The notes beneath the pieces are model-generated. The model did not search any database, was not told where the DNA came from, and worked only from the letters and a program-made list of their open reading frames with translations. Shown in pieces: positions 55,619 to 64,000 of a stretch of DNA of 64,000 bases (the stretch's first letter is position 1; the number at the start of each line of letters is the position of its first letter). Source of the DNA: Virgibacillus litoralis. Its GTDB lineage: Bacteria; Bacillota; Bacilli; Bacillales; Amphibacillaceae. The stretch is taken from assembly GCF_017873675.1 (NCBI RefSeq), contig NZ_JAGGKK010000002.1, forward strand, positions 1 to 64,000. The letters are read 5' to 3'. The position numbers and the translations under genes were made by a program.

Positions 55619-55759
55619 ATGGAATATTTGTCAGACGAACTGTTATTAGAATCCTACCATAAAGCAAATGAGTTAAATTTGAGCCCCGACTTTGTATATC
55701 TTATTGAAAAAGAAATCAGGAAAAGATCATTAACACACAAAATCAAATGTTCAAGTTGA
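55619..55759 (+). CDS. sda: sporulation checkpoint inhibitor Sda
   Basis: ATG 55619 with TAGGGGAGGG upstream; 46 residues, the length of B. subtilis Sda. The sequence [16 protein letters not shown] and [14 protein letters not shown] matches the antiparallel helical hairpin of Sda, ending in S-S. Sda binds the sporulation kinase KinA and blocks phosphorelay while replication initiates or is stalled. Control by DnaA is suggested by the boxes upstream. Confidence 0.93.
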   Translation: MEYLSDELLLESYHKANELNLSPDFVYLIEKEIRKRSLTHKIKCSS

Positions 55760-55796
55760 ATCGGTTTGCCAATAGAATAATCGTGACTATACTCAT

Positions 55797-55828
55797 CCCT
55801 ATCAATTAAATGATAGGGGTTTTTTATT
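55797..55828 (+). terminator. terminator downstream of sda
   Basis: CCCTATCA (55797-55804) pairs with TGATAGGG (55811-55818), followed by GTTTTTTATTTT. Confidence 0.9.
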
Positions 55829-55859
55829 TTATCTAGTATCAGATTATGATAAGCTATTT

Positions 55860-55868
55860 TGGTATAAT
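55860..55868 (+). promoter_or_regulatory. candidate extended -10 promoter of the mrp operon
   Basis: TGGTATAAT at 55860-55868 is an extended -10 with a consensus TATAAT; no clear -35 precedes it. About 95 bases upstream of mrpA. Confidence 0.5.
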
Positions 55869-55964
55869 AATAAATAATAAAGCTAGTCACGTAAATTAAC
55901 TAAATGGATTCCCCGTTTCGTTCATACATACCTACCCGTATTCAATAAGGAGGACTACAAACAA

Positions 55965-58301
55965 ATGATTTACATAGTATTAATCCCGCTTTTGCTTGCT
56001 TGTTTTATTCCATTTATAAGTAAGTTTAAAGACAAGATACATACCGGTATTTTTGTATTCATTATTCCCTTTACGATATTTCTATACTTTATTCGTTTCA
56101 TCGGGAACGAATTCACACCAATCCATCAAACATATAAATGGATCCCATCTCTCGATATTAATTTCAATTTTTATTTAGATGGTCTCAGTCTCCTGTTTGC
56201 ATTACTGATAAGTGGAATCGGCGCACTTGTTGTTCTTTATTCTATTTATTACCTTGATAATTCAGAGCGTTTAGGTCACTTTTATGTTTACTTAATCATG
56301 TTCATGGCCGCAATGCTTGGTGTAGTATTATCAGATAACATCTTTGTTCTTTACACATTTTGGGAATTAACATCAATTTCATCGTTTTTACTAATTGGAT
56401 ATTGGCATTTCAACGAACGGTCTAGATACGGTGCAATGAAGTCAATGTTAATTACTATCTTCGGTGGTTTAAGTATGTTTGGTGGCTTTATATTATTATC
56501 TGTCATTACTGGAACTACCAGTATTCAAGCGATGATTGCGCAAACTGATATTATTTTAGAAAGCAAATACCTGCCACTCATCTTAGGATTCATACTTCTA
56601 GGGGCATTTACTAAATCAGCACAATTCCCTTTCCATATCTGGCTGCCGGATGCAATGGAAGCACCTACTCCTGTAAGTGCCTACCTCCATTCTGCGACAA
56701 TGGTTAAGGCAGGACTCTTCCTGGTTGCACGTTTTTCTCCTATCTTTTCTGGTTATGAGTGGTTTTTTATTATCGTAAGTATAGCTGGAATTGTTACGTT
56801 ATGCTGGGGGTCTTATATGGCCGTGCGCCAAACTGATTTAAAGGCAATTCTTGCGTTCTCAACAATCAGTCAGTTGGGTATGATTATGGCAATGCTTGGA
56901 TTTGGGACAAAAATTGCTGTCTTTGCTGCAGTATTCCACATCTTAAACCATGCTACGTTTAAAGGAAGTTTATTTATGGTCGCAGGTATTGTAGACCATG
57001 AAACAGGCACACGCGACATTCGAAAACTTGGAGGTTTATTAACCTTTATGCCAATGACAGCCACGCTAGCTTTATTTGGTACGTTTTCTATGGCAGGTGT
57101 TCCATTACCATTTCTAAATGGGTTTTACAGTAAAGAACTGTTTTTTGATTCAGCAATTCATTTAACAGAGGGAGTAAGCGATTTAGCAGGTTTTCTGGTA
57201 CAAGTGATTCCTTACCTGGCAGTATTAGGCAGTATTTTCACCTTTGTCTACTCGCTGTATTTCTTCTTCGGTGTGTTTAGAGGGAAAAAACAACTAAACC
57301 AGTTACCTAAAAAACCACATGAAGCACCATTTGGTATGTTGATATCTCCAATCGTGCTTGTCCTAGGTGTTATCTTAATTGGACTGTTCCCTAATTTAGT
57401 TAATGGAACATTTATCGCCCATGCTGCAGAGTCAGTGTATGGAAGTGAGGTTGTTAAAAAACTTAAATTCTGGCACGGCATTGATTCGACTGCATTCCAA
57501 ATGTCACTTGTTGTAGTAGGTATTGGTACAGTTCTTGTTTCAACACGGAAAAAATGGAATGGAGTTTATAAGTTACTCCCAGGAAAATTGAGTTTTAACA
57601 AAGCATATGATTGGTTAATCAGCATGTTGGATGTGTATTCAAATCGAATCACACGTTCTTATATGACGGGATCCATTAGGTTCTACTTCGCTGCAATTCT
57701 TGCTACAACATTAGTAGTTACATTCACAATCATGTTTATGACCAATGGTTTTACGATTCAATTTAATGAGTTGGCTGAGGTAACAATTGTAGAAATAGCA
57801 GTTGTTCTGCTTATGATTGCAGCTGCAATTGGCACAATCTTTACCAAACATAATGTAGCCGCTATTTTAACTGTGGGAGTTGTTGGTTATGGAGTGGCAA
57901 TCCTGTTTGTTATTTATCGTGCCCCGGATTTGGCATTAACACAATTAGTAATAGAAACGGTTTCTGTAGCACTATTTTTACTTTGTTTCTATCACTTGCC
58001 AAAACTTGAAAAAAGTAATGAATCTTTAAGTACCAAAACTATAAATATAATTATTTCGATTGGCTTTGGTACATTGTTAACATTGATTGCAATAGCTTCC
58101 CATAGCACCAACAGTTTCAATAAAATTTCAGATTACTTTATTGAAACCTCCCATTCACTGGGTGGCGGTGATAATGTGGTTAACGTTATTTTAGTAGATA
58201 TGCGCGGATTGGATACATTATTTGAAATTGCCGTTCTAGGTATTGCAGCACTCGCCATTTATAGCATGATTAACTTAAGAAACAATAAGGAGGAGAAATA
58301 A
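55965..58301 (+). CDS. mrpA: Mrp Na+/H+ antiporter subunit A
   Basis: ATG 55965 with AAGGAGG upstream; 778 residues. NuoL/ND5-like antiporter core (about 1-500) with L-S-L-L-F-A-L-L, W-E-L-T-S-I-S-S-F-L-L-I-G and L-P-D-A-M-E-A-P-T-P-V-S-A-Y-L-H-S-A-T-M-V. The C-terminal part (about 600-778) holds the MbhD/MbhE-like helices, with Y-R-A-P-D-L-A-L-T-Q and V-D-M-R-G-L-D-T-L. It forms the main ion path with MrpD. Stop overlaps the mrpC start (TAATG). No MrpB domain is fused to its end. Confidence 0.95.
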   Translation: MIYIVLIPLLLACFIPFISKFKDKIHTGIFVFIIPFTIFLYFIRFIGNEFTPIHQTYKWIPSLDINFNFYLDGLSLLFALLISGIGALVVLYSIYYLDNSERLGHFYVYLIMFMAAMLGVVLSDNIFVLYTFWELTSISSFLLIGYWHFNERSRYGAMKSMLITIFGGLSMFGGFILLSVITGTTSIQAMIAQTDIILESKYLPLILGFILLGAFTKSAQFPFHIWLPDAMEAPTPVSAYLHSATMVKAGLFLVARFSPIFSGYEWFFIIVSIAGIVTLCWGSYMAVRQTDLKAILAFSTISQLGMIMAMLGFGTKIAVFAAVFHILNHATFKGSLFMVAGIVDHETGTRDIRKLGGLLTFMPMTATLALFGTFSMAGVPLPFLNGFYSKELFFDSAIHLTEGVSDLAGFLVQVIPYLAVLGSIFTFVYSLYFFFGVFRGKKQLNQLPKKPHEAPFGMLISPIVLVLGVILIGLFPNLVNGTFIAHAAESVYGSEVVKKLKFWHGIDSTAFQMSLVVVGIGTVLVSTRKKWNGVYKLLPGKLSFNKAYDWLISMLDVYSNRITRSYMTGSIRFYFAAILATTLVVTFTIMFMTNGFTIQFNELAEVTIVEIAVVLLMIAAAIGTIFTKHNVAAILTVGVVGYGVAILFVIYRAPDLALTQLVIETVSVALFLLCFYHLPKLEKSNESLSTKTINIIISIGFGTLLTLIAIASHSTNSFNKISDYFIETSHSLGGGDNVVNVILVDMRGLDTLFEIAVLGIAALAIYSMINLRNNKEEK

Positions 58302-58639
58302 TGGAAATTATTATCTCAATCCTAGCAGGTACACTATTTGCCACGGGAATTTATAATCTATTACAAAAGCAATTGTTGCGGATTATTATTGGCACAGTAC
58401 TACTTTCACATGGTGCACACTTATTTATATTAACAATGGGGAAATTAAAAACAGGTGCCCCTCCAATTCTAATAGAAGGTGTTAACGAATATACAGACCC
58501 ATTACCACAGGCGCTGATACTAACTTCTATTGTTATTAGTTTTGGTATCACCAGCTTACTGCTAGTGCTTGCCTATCGTACAGTAAACGAAAATAATACA
58601 GATAATATGGAACAGTTAAGGGGTAACGAACATGAGTAA
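58301..58639 (+). CDS. mrpC: Mrp antiporter subunit C
   Basis: A 112-residue NuoK-like subunit with three helices: I-I-G-T-V-L-L-S-H-G-A-H-L and D-P-L-P-Q-A-L-I-L-T-S-I-V-I-S-F-G. Identity is clear (B. subtilis MrpC has the same blocks). It directly follows mrpA; mrpB, normally in between, is missing. It overlaps mrpD by eight bases. Confidence 0.95.
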   Translation: MEIIISILAGTLFATGIYNLLQKQLLRIIIGTVLLSHGAHLFILTMGKLKTGAPPILIEGVNEYTDPLPQALILTSIVISFGITSLLLVLAYRTVNENNTDNMEQLRGNEHE

Positions 58640-60107
58640 CTTAGCAGTTTTACCAATCATTATTCCGTTAATTGCTGGAATAATCCTAGCTTTTTTTCCA
58701 AAAAAATTAGTTTTAATCAGATTTTTAACAAAAGTTTTTTCTATTATAAATCTAGTTACTGTTAGCTATATAACCTGGAAAGTCTTTACTAGTGGATCCA
58801 TCATAATGGAAACAGGTGGATGGGACGCTCCATTTGGAATTGTTCTGGTTGCTGACTCACTGGCAATAATTCTTGTTTTTACAACAAACATTCTCGCAGT
58901 AGCTTGTGCTTTTTACGCTCCATATTCATTAACTGATCGAAAAGAACAATATTATTTCTATTCGTTCTTTTTCTTCTTAATATCTGGGGTTTCAGGTGCC
59001 TTTCTTACAGGTGATTTATTCAACTTATTCGTTTTCTTTGAAGTATTATTAATGGCCTCCTATGCACTGATCGTTTTGGGTGGCGAAAAAGTACAGCTTC
59101 AGGAATCGATTAAATATGTATTAATAAATCTATTTTCATCCATCCTGTTTGTAACTGCTATTGCATTTTTATATTCTGTTGTAGGAACTGTTAACATGGC
59201 ACAGATTGCCCAACGTGTACAAGATATTGAACAGCAAGGCATCCTAACAACTATTGGAATACTTTTATTCTTTGTGTTCGCAACAAAGGCTGCATTATTT
59301 CCTTTGTATTACTGGATGCCTAAGTCATATTTTGTACCGAATCCTGTTATTTCAGCTCTATTTGGGGCATTACTTACTAAAGTCGGCATCTACTCTATAA
59401 TTCGTGTATTTTCGTTAATTTTTGTATATAAGATTGACTTAACGCATGAAATGTTTATATGGATTGCTGGATTGTCCATGATCTTTGGAATAATCGGAGC
59501 TCTATCAACCAATAATATCAAATTAATTGTTGCGTACAACATTATACCTGCAATTGGTTTTATTCTTATGGGGCTTGGTATTTTTAACGAAGATTCCATG
59601 AGTGGATCTGTTTATTATTTAATTCATGACATGCTTATCAAGACAACACTATTCTTAATCGTAGGAACGATAACCTACGTTGCTGGCACATCAGATTTAC
59701 GAAAATTTAGTGGACTGATTCACTATTATCCTTTATTAGGCTGGCTGCTGTTTGTTGCTGCATTTGTTTTAGCCGGAATCCCCCCATTCAGTGGATTTAT
59801 TGGTAAATTACTATTACTAAAAGGAGCCTTATCAAGTGGTGAGATAGCTATTGTTATTATAGGTTTACTGTCAAGCTTACTAATTCTTTATTCCATTATG
59901 AAAATATTTATTAAAGGATTCTGGGGAGAAAAGGATGAATCGCTTGAGCATAAATCCACTAAAGGACTAATTGCTCCAATCGTATTTCTATTATCATTAT
60001 CTGTTGTGCTGGGAATAGGAGCTGAATTTGTTTATCCATCTATCGAATCTATTTCTGCATATTTGTTAAATCCGGAAGTATATATTGAATCTGTTTTAAA
60101 GGAGTAG
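58632..60107 (+). CDS. mrpD: Mrp antiporter subunit D
   Basis: A 491-residue NuoM/N-like subunit with about 14 helices. Typical blocks are D-L-F-N-L-F-V-F-F-E-V-L-L-M-A-S-Y, P-L-Y-Y-W-M-P-K-S-Y and F-A-G-I-P-P-F-S-G-F-I-G-K-like (L-A-G-I-P-P-F-S-G-F). With MrpA it makes the antiporter channels. Confidence 0.96.
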   Translation: MSNLAVLPIIIPLIAGIILAFFPKKLVLIRFLTKVFSIINLVTVSYITWKVFTSGSIIMETGGWDAPFGIVLVADSLAIILVFTTNILAVACAFYAPYSLTDRKEQYYFYSFFFFLISGVSGAFLTGDLFNLFVFFEVLLMASYALIVLGGEKVQLQESIKYVLINLFSSILFVTAIAFLYSVVGTVNMAQIAQRVQDIEQQGILTTIGILLFFVFATKAALFPLYYWMPKSYFVPNPVISALFGALLTKVGIYSIIRVFSLIFVYKIDLTHEMFIWIAGLSMIFGIIGALSTNNIKLIVAYNIIPAIGFILMGLGIFNEDSMSGSVYYLIHDMLIKTTLFLIVGTITYVAGTSDLRKFSGLIHYYPLLGWLLFVAAFVLAGIPPFSGFIGKLLLLKGALSSGEIAIVIIGLLSSLLILYSIMKIFIKGFWGEKDESLEHKSTKGLIAPIVFLLSLSVVLGIGAEFVYPSIESISAYLLNPEVYIESVLKE

Positions 60108-60113
60108 TGTATT

Positions 60114-60590
60114 ATGACCTTTCAGGTAGTTATTAACTTAATAATTGCAATTATGTGGATGTTTTTAAGTGAAAGCTATTCCGGAGCAAGCTTTATTGCC
60201 GGATATATACTGGGAATACTTTTGTTGCTTGTATTTAATCGTTTTATTCCGGATGCCTTTTATTTAAGACGCGTATATAAAATTATTTATTTAATGTTTT
60301 TATTTATAAAAGAATTGATATCATCAAACTTTGATATCGTGAAACTTGTTTATAAACCTAAGCTTGAGTTTGAACCAGGAATTTTTGCAATGCCTACCGA
60401 ATTAAAAAGCAATTGGGAAATCACTTTACTTGCAAACTTAATTTCTTTAACACCTGGTACCTTATCCGTGGCCATTTCCAGTGACAATACCCATATTTAT
60501 ATCCATGCCATGCATATTGATGATATTGAAGATGAAATTCACTCTATCAAAAACACATTTGAAAAAGCTATTTCTGAGGTGACACGATGA
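60114..60590 (+). CDS. mrpE: Mrp antiporter subunit E
   Basis: A 158-residue protein: two N-terminal helices then a soluble domain with L-T-P-G-T-L-S-V and the H-A-M-H-I-D block. MrpE is needed for complex assembly. It overlaps mrpF by four bases. Confidence 0.95.
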   Translation: MTFQVVINLIIAIMWMFLSESYSGASFIAGYILGILLLLVFNRFIPDAFYLRRVYKIIYLMFLFIKELISSNFDIVKLVYKPKLEFEPGIFAMPTELKSNWEITLLANLISLTPGTLSVAISSDNTHIYIHAMHIDDIEDEIHSIKNTFEKAISEVTR

Positions 60591-60898
60591 CAGAATTACA
60601 ATCAATAACTGAAACCATTCTTGAAATTGTTACTAAAGTATGTGTAGTAGGCATTTCCATATCGCTACTGCTTCTATTATACCGAATCATTGATGGACCA
60701 ACCAATGCCGATCGAGCTGTGGCACTTGATGCAATAGGTATCAATCTAATGGGTCTCGCAGCATTGGTTGCAATTATTATTTCAACAACCATGTTGAATG
60801 ATGTTATCTTACTTATTGGAATCCTATTATTCATCGGGACGATAGCAATTGCAAAATACTTGGAAAAGGGTGTTATAATTGATAGAAATTTGGATTGA
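60587..60898 (+). CDS. mrpF: Mrp antiporter subunit F
   Basis: A 103-residue, three-helix subunit with R-I-I-D-G-P-T-N-A-D-R-A-V-A-L-D and G-T-I-A-I-A-K-Y. Overlaps mrpG by 20 bases. Confidence 0.95.
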   Translation: MTELQSITETILEIVTKVCVVGISISLLLLLYRIIDGPTNADRAVALDAIGINLMGLAALVAIIISTTMLNDVILLIGILLFIGTIAIAKYLEKGVIIDRNLD

Positions 60899-61250
60899 TA
60901 TCATTTTAGATTTAGTAATCGCCTTCTTTTTACTATCAGGAACATTCTTCATTCTATCAAGTTCTATTGGAATTGTTCGTTTTCCTGATGTTTATACAAG
61001 ATTACATGCAGCTACCAAAGCTTCTACACTAGGTATTGCAGGTATATTAATTGGTGCATTTCTATTTTTATATGTATCAGACGGTATAGTTAGCGGAAAG
61101 TTGCTTTTAGCTATTGTATTTACACTGTTGACCGCCCCTGTCTCTGGTCATATGATATCAAGGGCAGCTCATCGGAACGGAGTAAAACCCGTTACTAAAA
61201 ATAGAACTGACGAATATGAAGAAGCTATTCAAAAACATACCCAACATTAG
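60879..61250 (+). CDS. mrpG: Mrp antiporter subunit G
   Basis: TTG start at 60879 inside the end of mrpF; 123 residues. Three helices with R-F-P-D-V-Y-T-R-L-H-A-A-T-K and the conserved T-A-P-V-S-G-H-M. The stop codon TAG (61248-61250) falls inside the left end of a dispersed element. Last gene of the Mrp operon. Confidence 0.93.
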   Translation: MIEIWIDIILDLVIAFFLLSGTFFILSSSIGIVRFPDVYTRLHAATKASTLGIAGILIGAFLFLYVSDGIVSGKLLLAIVFTLLTAPVSGHMISRAAHRNGVKPVTKNRTDEYEEAIQKHTQH

Positions 61251-61335
61251 AAAACTTGGCATACGCCAAGCCTTAATTTAGATAAGCCTTAGTAGCACTT
61301 ATGAAGTGAGAAAGGTTTTATACTTTCTTAACTGC
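61247..61335 (+). repeat. dispersed element, copy 9 (overlaps mrpG stop)
   Basis: TTAGAAAACTTGGCATACGC, CAAGCCTTAATTTAGATAAG, CCTTAGTAGCACTTATGAAG and the right hairpin AAAGGTTTTATACTTTCTTA with final ACTGC. Full length. Its first four bases include the mrpG stop codon; its right end is five bases from the operon terminator. Confidence 0.88.
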
Positions 61336-61339
61336 TTAA

Positions 61340-61368
61340 AAAGTAACTTTTTATATAAAAGTTACTTT
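61340..61368 (+). terminator. terminator of the mrp operon
   Basis: AAAGTAACTTTT (61340-61351) pairs with AAAAGTTACTTT (61357-61368), followed by five more T. Confidence 0.88.
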
Positions 61369-61513
61369 TTTTTGTACCTTAATAAAGTAATTTGGGAATT
61401 TTGAATTAGATTAAAACTTTAAATGATTGGGTATTAAACATATTATAAAAATAATATATTTAATATGAATTTGGACAAAGTAAGAAGAGATTTTATAGAT
61501 GAGAGGTTCTAAA

Positions 61514-63010
61514 ATGAATACACAATTTTTATTATCCGCTTTAAAAGTAAAACAAATATATGGAACAGTACCTAAAGAAGTAATTGCTATTGAACAAGAT
61601 TCACGCCAGGCAGTATCTGGATGTTTATTTATATGTACAACAGGATTCACCTTTGATGGGCACGACTTTTATAAAGAGGCATTGGAAAATGGAGCATCTA
61701 TAATTGTTTCAGAGAGAAACCTAGATATGGACTTTGAAAAGTCCGCCTTAGTCATTGTTAGCGATACAAAAAAAGCAATGGCAATCCTCGCAAATAGGTT
61801 TTTTAACTACCCTTCTACAAAGATGACTACATTCGGAGTGACCGGAACGAATGGTAAAACTACTGTAACCAATCTAATTTATTCTATGCTGCGAGAAGAG
61901 AAAATTCAGGCTGGATTATCGGGAACAAACGGAATAACAATAAACGATGAATTAAAATCAACAGAAAATACGACTTGTGACACGATTACAAATCAGCGAA
62001 TGTTAAAGAGTGCTCTAAATAATGGCATTAGCCATATGATAATGGAAGTGTCCTCACATGGTATTGCACAAGGAAGACTAAACGGTATTGATTTTGATAT
62101 TGTTACGTTCACAAACCTTTCACATGATCATTTGGATTTTCACGGTACAATGGAGCAATATGGGTACACAAAAGGCATTCTTTTTGCCCAATTGGGAAAT
62201 GATCTAACCAAGAATAAATATATCGTGTTAAATTACGATGATCCATGGTTTGAAACGTATAAAAACATATCTGCCCATGAGGTCATTTCATATGGTCTGC
62301 AGGAGCAGTCAGACTTTTACGCTAACAAGATTATTTTCCACGAAGATTTTACTGAATTCACCTTGCATACACCCGAGGGTTCATATTGTGCAAAAATGCG
62401 TTTGTTAGGAACCTTTAATATATATAACGCAATGGCCGCAATTGCTTCCTTATATGCAAGTGGATCATCTGTTGAAAGACTCGTAACTATTTTGCAATCA
62501 ATATCACCAATCAGTGGCAGATTAGAAAAATTAGATATAAATGCTCCAGTAACCTTATATCTTGACTATGCCCATACACCAAATGCAATAGAAAGTTCGA
62601 TACAAGCTGTCTTACCTTTCAAAACAAATAGACTTATTTATCTGGCTGGTACTGGAGGAGATAGAGATGATGAGAAGAGGCCACTGATGGCGGAAAAGGC
62701 ATCAACAGCAGATTTTGTTATTTTAACTATTAATGATCCCAGATATGAAAATACTGAGAACATACTCAGAAATATGGAAAAAGGCATGCAGCATAATAAT
62801 TATGTCTTAATTGCAGATCGCAAAGAAGCAATTACATATGCAATAGAAATTTCTGAACCAGGCGATATATTAATAATTGCTGGTAAAGGACAAGAAAATT
62901 ACCAAATTATTGAGAATACAAAACAGCCATATAGCGATACTAGAATTATTAAAGAAGTATCATATAGAAAATTTAAAAAGTCTAAACCCACCCTGAATAA
63001 AAATAGTTAA
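61514..63010 (+). CDS. MurE-like Mur ligase (second or variant copy)
   Basis: ATG 61514 with GAGAGG seven bases upstream; 498 residues. Mur-ligase architecture is complete: UDP-sugar domain (1-95), ATP domain with G-T-N-G-K-T-T (111-117), M-E-V-S-S-H-G (177-183), D-H-L-D-F-H-G, Lys220 in Y-T-K-G-I-L-F (the likely carbamoylated Lys), and the C-terminal domain with D-Y-A-H-T-P-N-A, G-G-D-R-D-D-E-K-R-P and G-K-G-Q-E. It resembles UDP-MurNAc-tripeptide synthetase. Two specificity motifs differ: T-T-P-E is T-T-C-D, and D-N-P-R is N-D-P-R (407-410). It lies outside dcw, beside sigK, so it may be a paralogue with another substrate. Confidence 0.85.
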   Translation: MNTQFLLSALKVKQIYGTVPKEVIAIEQDSRQAVSGCLFICTTGFTFDGHDFYKEALENGASIIVSERNLDMDFEKSALVIVSDTKKAMAILANRFFNYPSTKMTTFGVTGTNGKTTVTNLIYSMLREEKIQAGLSGTNGITINDELKSTENTTCDTITNQRMLKSALNNGISHMIMEVSSHGIAQGRLNGIDFDIVTFTNLSHDHLDFHGTMEQYGYTKGILFAQLGNDLTKNKYIVLNYDDPWFETYKNISAHEVISYGLQEQSDFYANKIIFHEDFTEFTLHTPEGSYCAKMRLLGTFNIYNAMAAIASLYASGSSVERLVTILQSISPISGRLEKLDINAPVTLYLDYAHTPNAIESSIQAVLPFKTNRLIYLAGTGGDRDDEKRPLMAEKASTADFVILTINDPRYENTENILRNMEKGMQHNNYVLIADRKEAITYAIEISEPGDILIIAGKGQENYQIIENTKQPYSDTRIIKEVSYRKFKKSKPTLNKNS

Positions 63011-63116
63011 ATAAACCAGGCTAAAATTTTTCCGGACAGACACAGAACCATCCCTTCCTTCATAAAGATGTTATATAGGCAATAGCCCAGCCAGTAATTG
63101 AAGGAGGTGCTTGTGT

Positions 63117-63821
63117 TTGTCTGGAATATTAAGTGTTCTTGCATTACTGATTAAAGAAGCGCTCTTTTTTGTCTCCTACGTAAAAAACCACGCGTTCCCA
63201 CAACCATTACCACCAGAAGATGAAGCAAGGTACATTCAGGCAATGCAAAATGGTGATGATTCCGCTCGAAATAAATTAATTGAACACAACTTACGGCTGG
63301 TTGCGCACATCGTTAAGAAGTTTGAAAATACTGGAGAGGATATGGAGGACTTAATTTCTATTGGGACGATTGGGCTAATTAAAGGAATTGAGAGCTACTC
63401 TACAGACAAAGGTACTAAACTAGCCACATATGCCGCTCGGTGTATAGAAAATGAAATACTGATGCATTTACGTGCATTAAAGAAGGTGAAGAAAGACGTT
63501 TCCCTTCACGATCCCATCGGGCAAGATAAAGAAGGAAATGAAATCAGTCTGATTGATATCTTAGAAGCTGAAAATGAAAACATTATTGAATATATTCAGC
63601 TAAACATGGAAATCGATAAGTTGAAACACTATCTATCTATTCTTGATAATAGGGAAAGAGAAGTTATCATTTACCGTTATGGATTAGGAAAGCAAAAAGA
63701 GATGACCCAGCGGGAAATTGCTGAGAAATTAAATATTTCCAGAAGTTATGTATCCCGTATCGAGAAAAGAGCGTTGATGAAAGTTTTTCATGAATACTAT
63801 CGGAAAGAAAAAAGAGCTTAA
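63117..63821 (+). CDS. sigK: RNA polymerase sporulation sigma factor SigK (pro-SigK)
   Basis: TTG 63117 is nine bases from AAGGAGG; TTG 63111 is only three away. About 234 residues. The hydrophobic N-terminus ([16 protein letters not shown]) is the pro-sequence removed by SpoIVFB, before [11 protein letters not shown]. Region 2 is [13 protein letters not shown]; region 4 has [11 protein letters not shown]. SigK drives late mother-cell genes (coat, lysis). The gene is continuous: no skin-type insertion, unlike B. subtilis. Confidence 0.95.
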   Translation: MSGILSVLALLIKEALFFVSYVKNHAFPQPLPPEDEARYIQAMQNGDDSARNKLIEHNLRLVAHIVKKFENTGEDMEDLISIGTIGLIKGIESYSTDKGTKLATYAARCIENEILMHLRALKKVKKDVSLHDPIGQDKEGNEISLIDILEAENENIIEYIQLNMEIDKLKHYLSILDNREREVIIYRYGLGKQKEMTQREIAEKLNISRSYVSRIEKRALMKVFHEYYRKEKRA

Positions 63822-63872
63822 TAAAATTTGACATTCGTTAATGGATTCTTATGAAATCGTACTTCGCTTTCT

Positions 63873-63963
63873 TAGCAGTAAGAAAGTATAAATCCTTTCT
63901 TACTGCATTAGTGCAACTAAGGCTTATCTATATTAAGGCTTGGCGAATGCCAAGTTTTCTAAG
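63873..63963 (-). repeat. dispersed element, copy 10 (full length)
   Basis: Minus-oriented and nearly consensus: TTAGAAAACTTGGC, ATTC, GCCAAGCC, TTAATATAGATAAGCC, TTAGTTGCACTAATGCAGTA and the right hairpin. It lies about 50 bases after sigK. No other terminator for sigK is visible in the window. Confidence 0.9.
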
Positions 63964-64000
63964 AAACCTTTATACTTTTGAGTTCAGGCCTTAATATAAA

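Noticed and set aside
55654-55890. A 78-codon minus-strand frame over sda and its terminator
   Set aside because: It overlaps sda completely and crosses the sda terminator; no ribosome site.

Overview
The window comes from an AT-rich, endospore-forming Bacillaceae chromosome. Gene order from about 1 kb to 55.8 kb follows, almost gene for gene, the yqfZ-nfo-sigA-dnaG-glyQS-era-phoH-floA-rpsU-dnaK-lepA-spoIIP-gpr-comE-nadD-yqeH-sda segment of Bacillus subtilis. Sporulation genes (yqfC, yqfD, spoIIP, gpr, sda, sigK) confirm a spore former. A complete-looking Mrp Na+/H+ antiporter operon, minus mrpB, beside sda, the protein sequences and the repeat content point to a halotolerant or alkalitolerant relative of the Oceanobacillus/Virgibacillus/Lentibacillus group. 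The genus is inference; no rRNA or tRNA gene is present to confirm it.

Layout. 1-350: gene-free, with short repeats and a long hairpin. 351-3.2 kb: small membrane and cell-wall genes (NfeD-like, YqfZ-like, YqfX-like, a lytic transglycosylase, YqfT). 3.2-13.5 kb: DNA repair, RNA helicase, the trmK-yqfO pair, cytochrome c, the dnaG-sigA operon, and the gluconeogenesis regulators yqfL and ccpN. 13.6-17 kb: glyQS behind a glycine T-box. 16.9-24.7 kb: recO, yqzL, era, dgkA, ybeY, pgpH, phoH and the sporulation pair yqfD/yqfC. 24.8-27.6 kb: an unknown membrane protein, floA and its NfeD partner. 27.8-32.6 kb: yqeY, rpsU, deoC, mtaB, rsmE, prmA. 33.1-41.2 kb: the hrcA-grpE-dnaK-dnaJ heat-shock operon with a perfect CIRCE operator, hemW and lepA. 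41.4-44.1 kb: yqxA, spoIIP, gpr. 44.3-46.4 kb: rpsT, holA, yqzM. 46.5-50 kb: the comEA-comEB-comEC competence genes. 50-55.1 kb: ribosome-assembly, NAD and shikimate genes (yqeM, rsfS, yqeK, nadD, yqeI, aroE, yqeH, yqeG). From 55.6 kb coding switches to the plus strand: sda with a DnaA-box cluster, mrpACDEFG, a second MurE-like ligase and an uninterrupted sigK.

Almost all genes before 55.2 kb lie on the minus strand. The exceptions (yqfZ, yqfT, rpsT, yqzM) are short plus-strand genes. Three real genes are under 60 codons and easily missed: yqzL, yqzM and sda.

The most unusual feature is a dispersed intergenic repeat of about 90 bp. It occurs at least ten times plus fragments, in both orientations. 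Each full copy can fold into two hairpins. Five plus-oriented copies end within a few bases of an intrinsic terminator, and two lie between a predicted promoter and the coding sequence of rpsT and sda. A second, GC-richer palindromic element is present as an inverted pair between prmA and dnaJ. Other points of note are the Mrp operon without mrpB, and the MurE paralogue with altered substrate motifs beside sigK.
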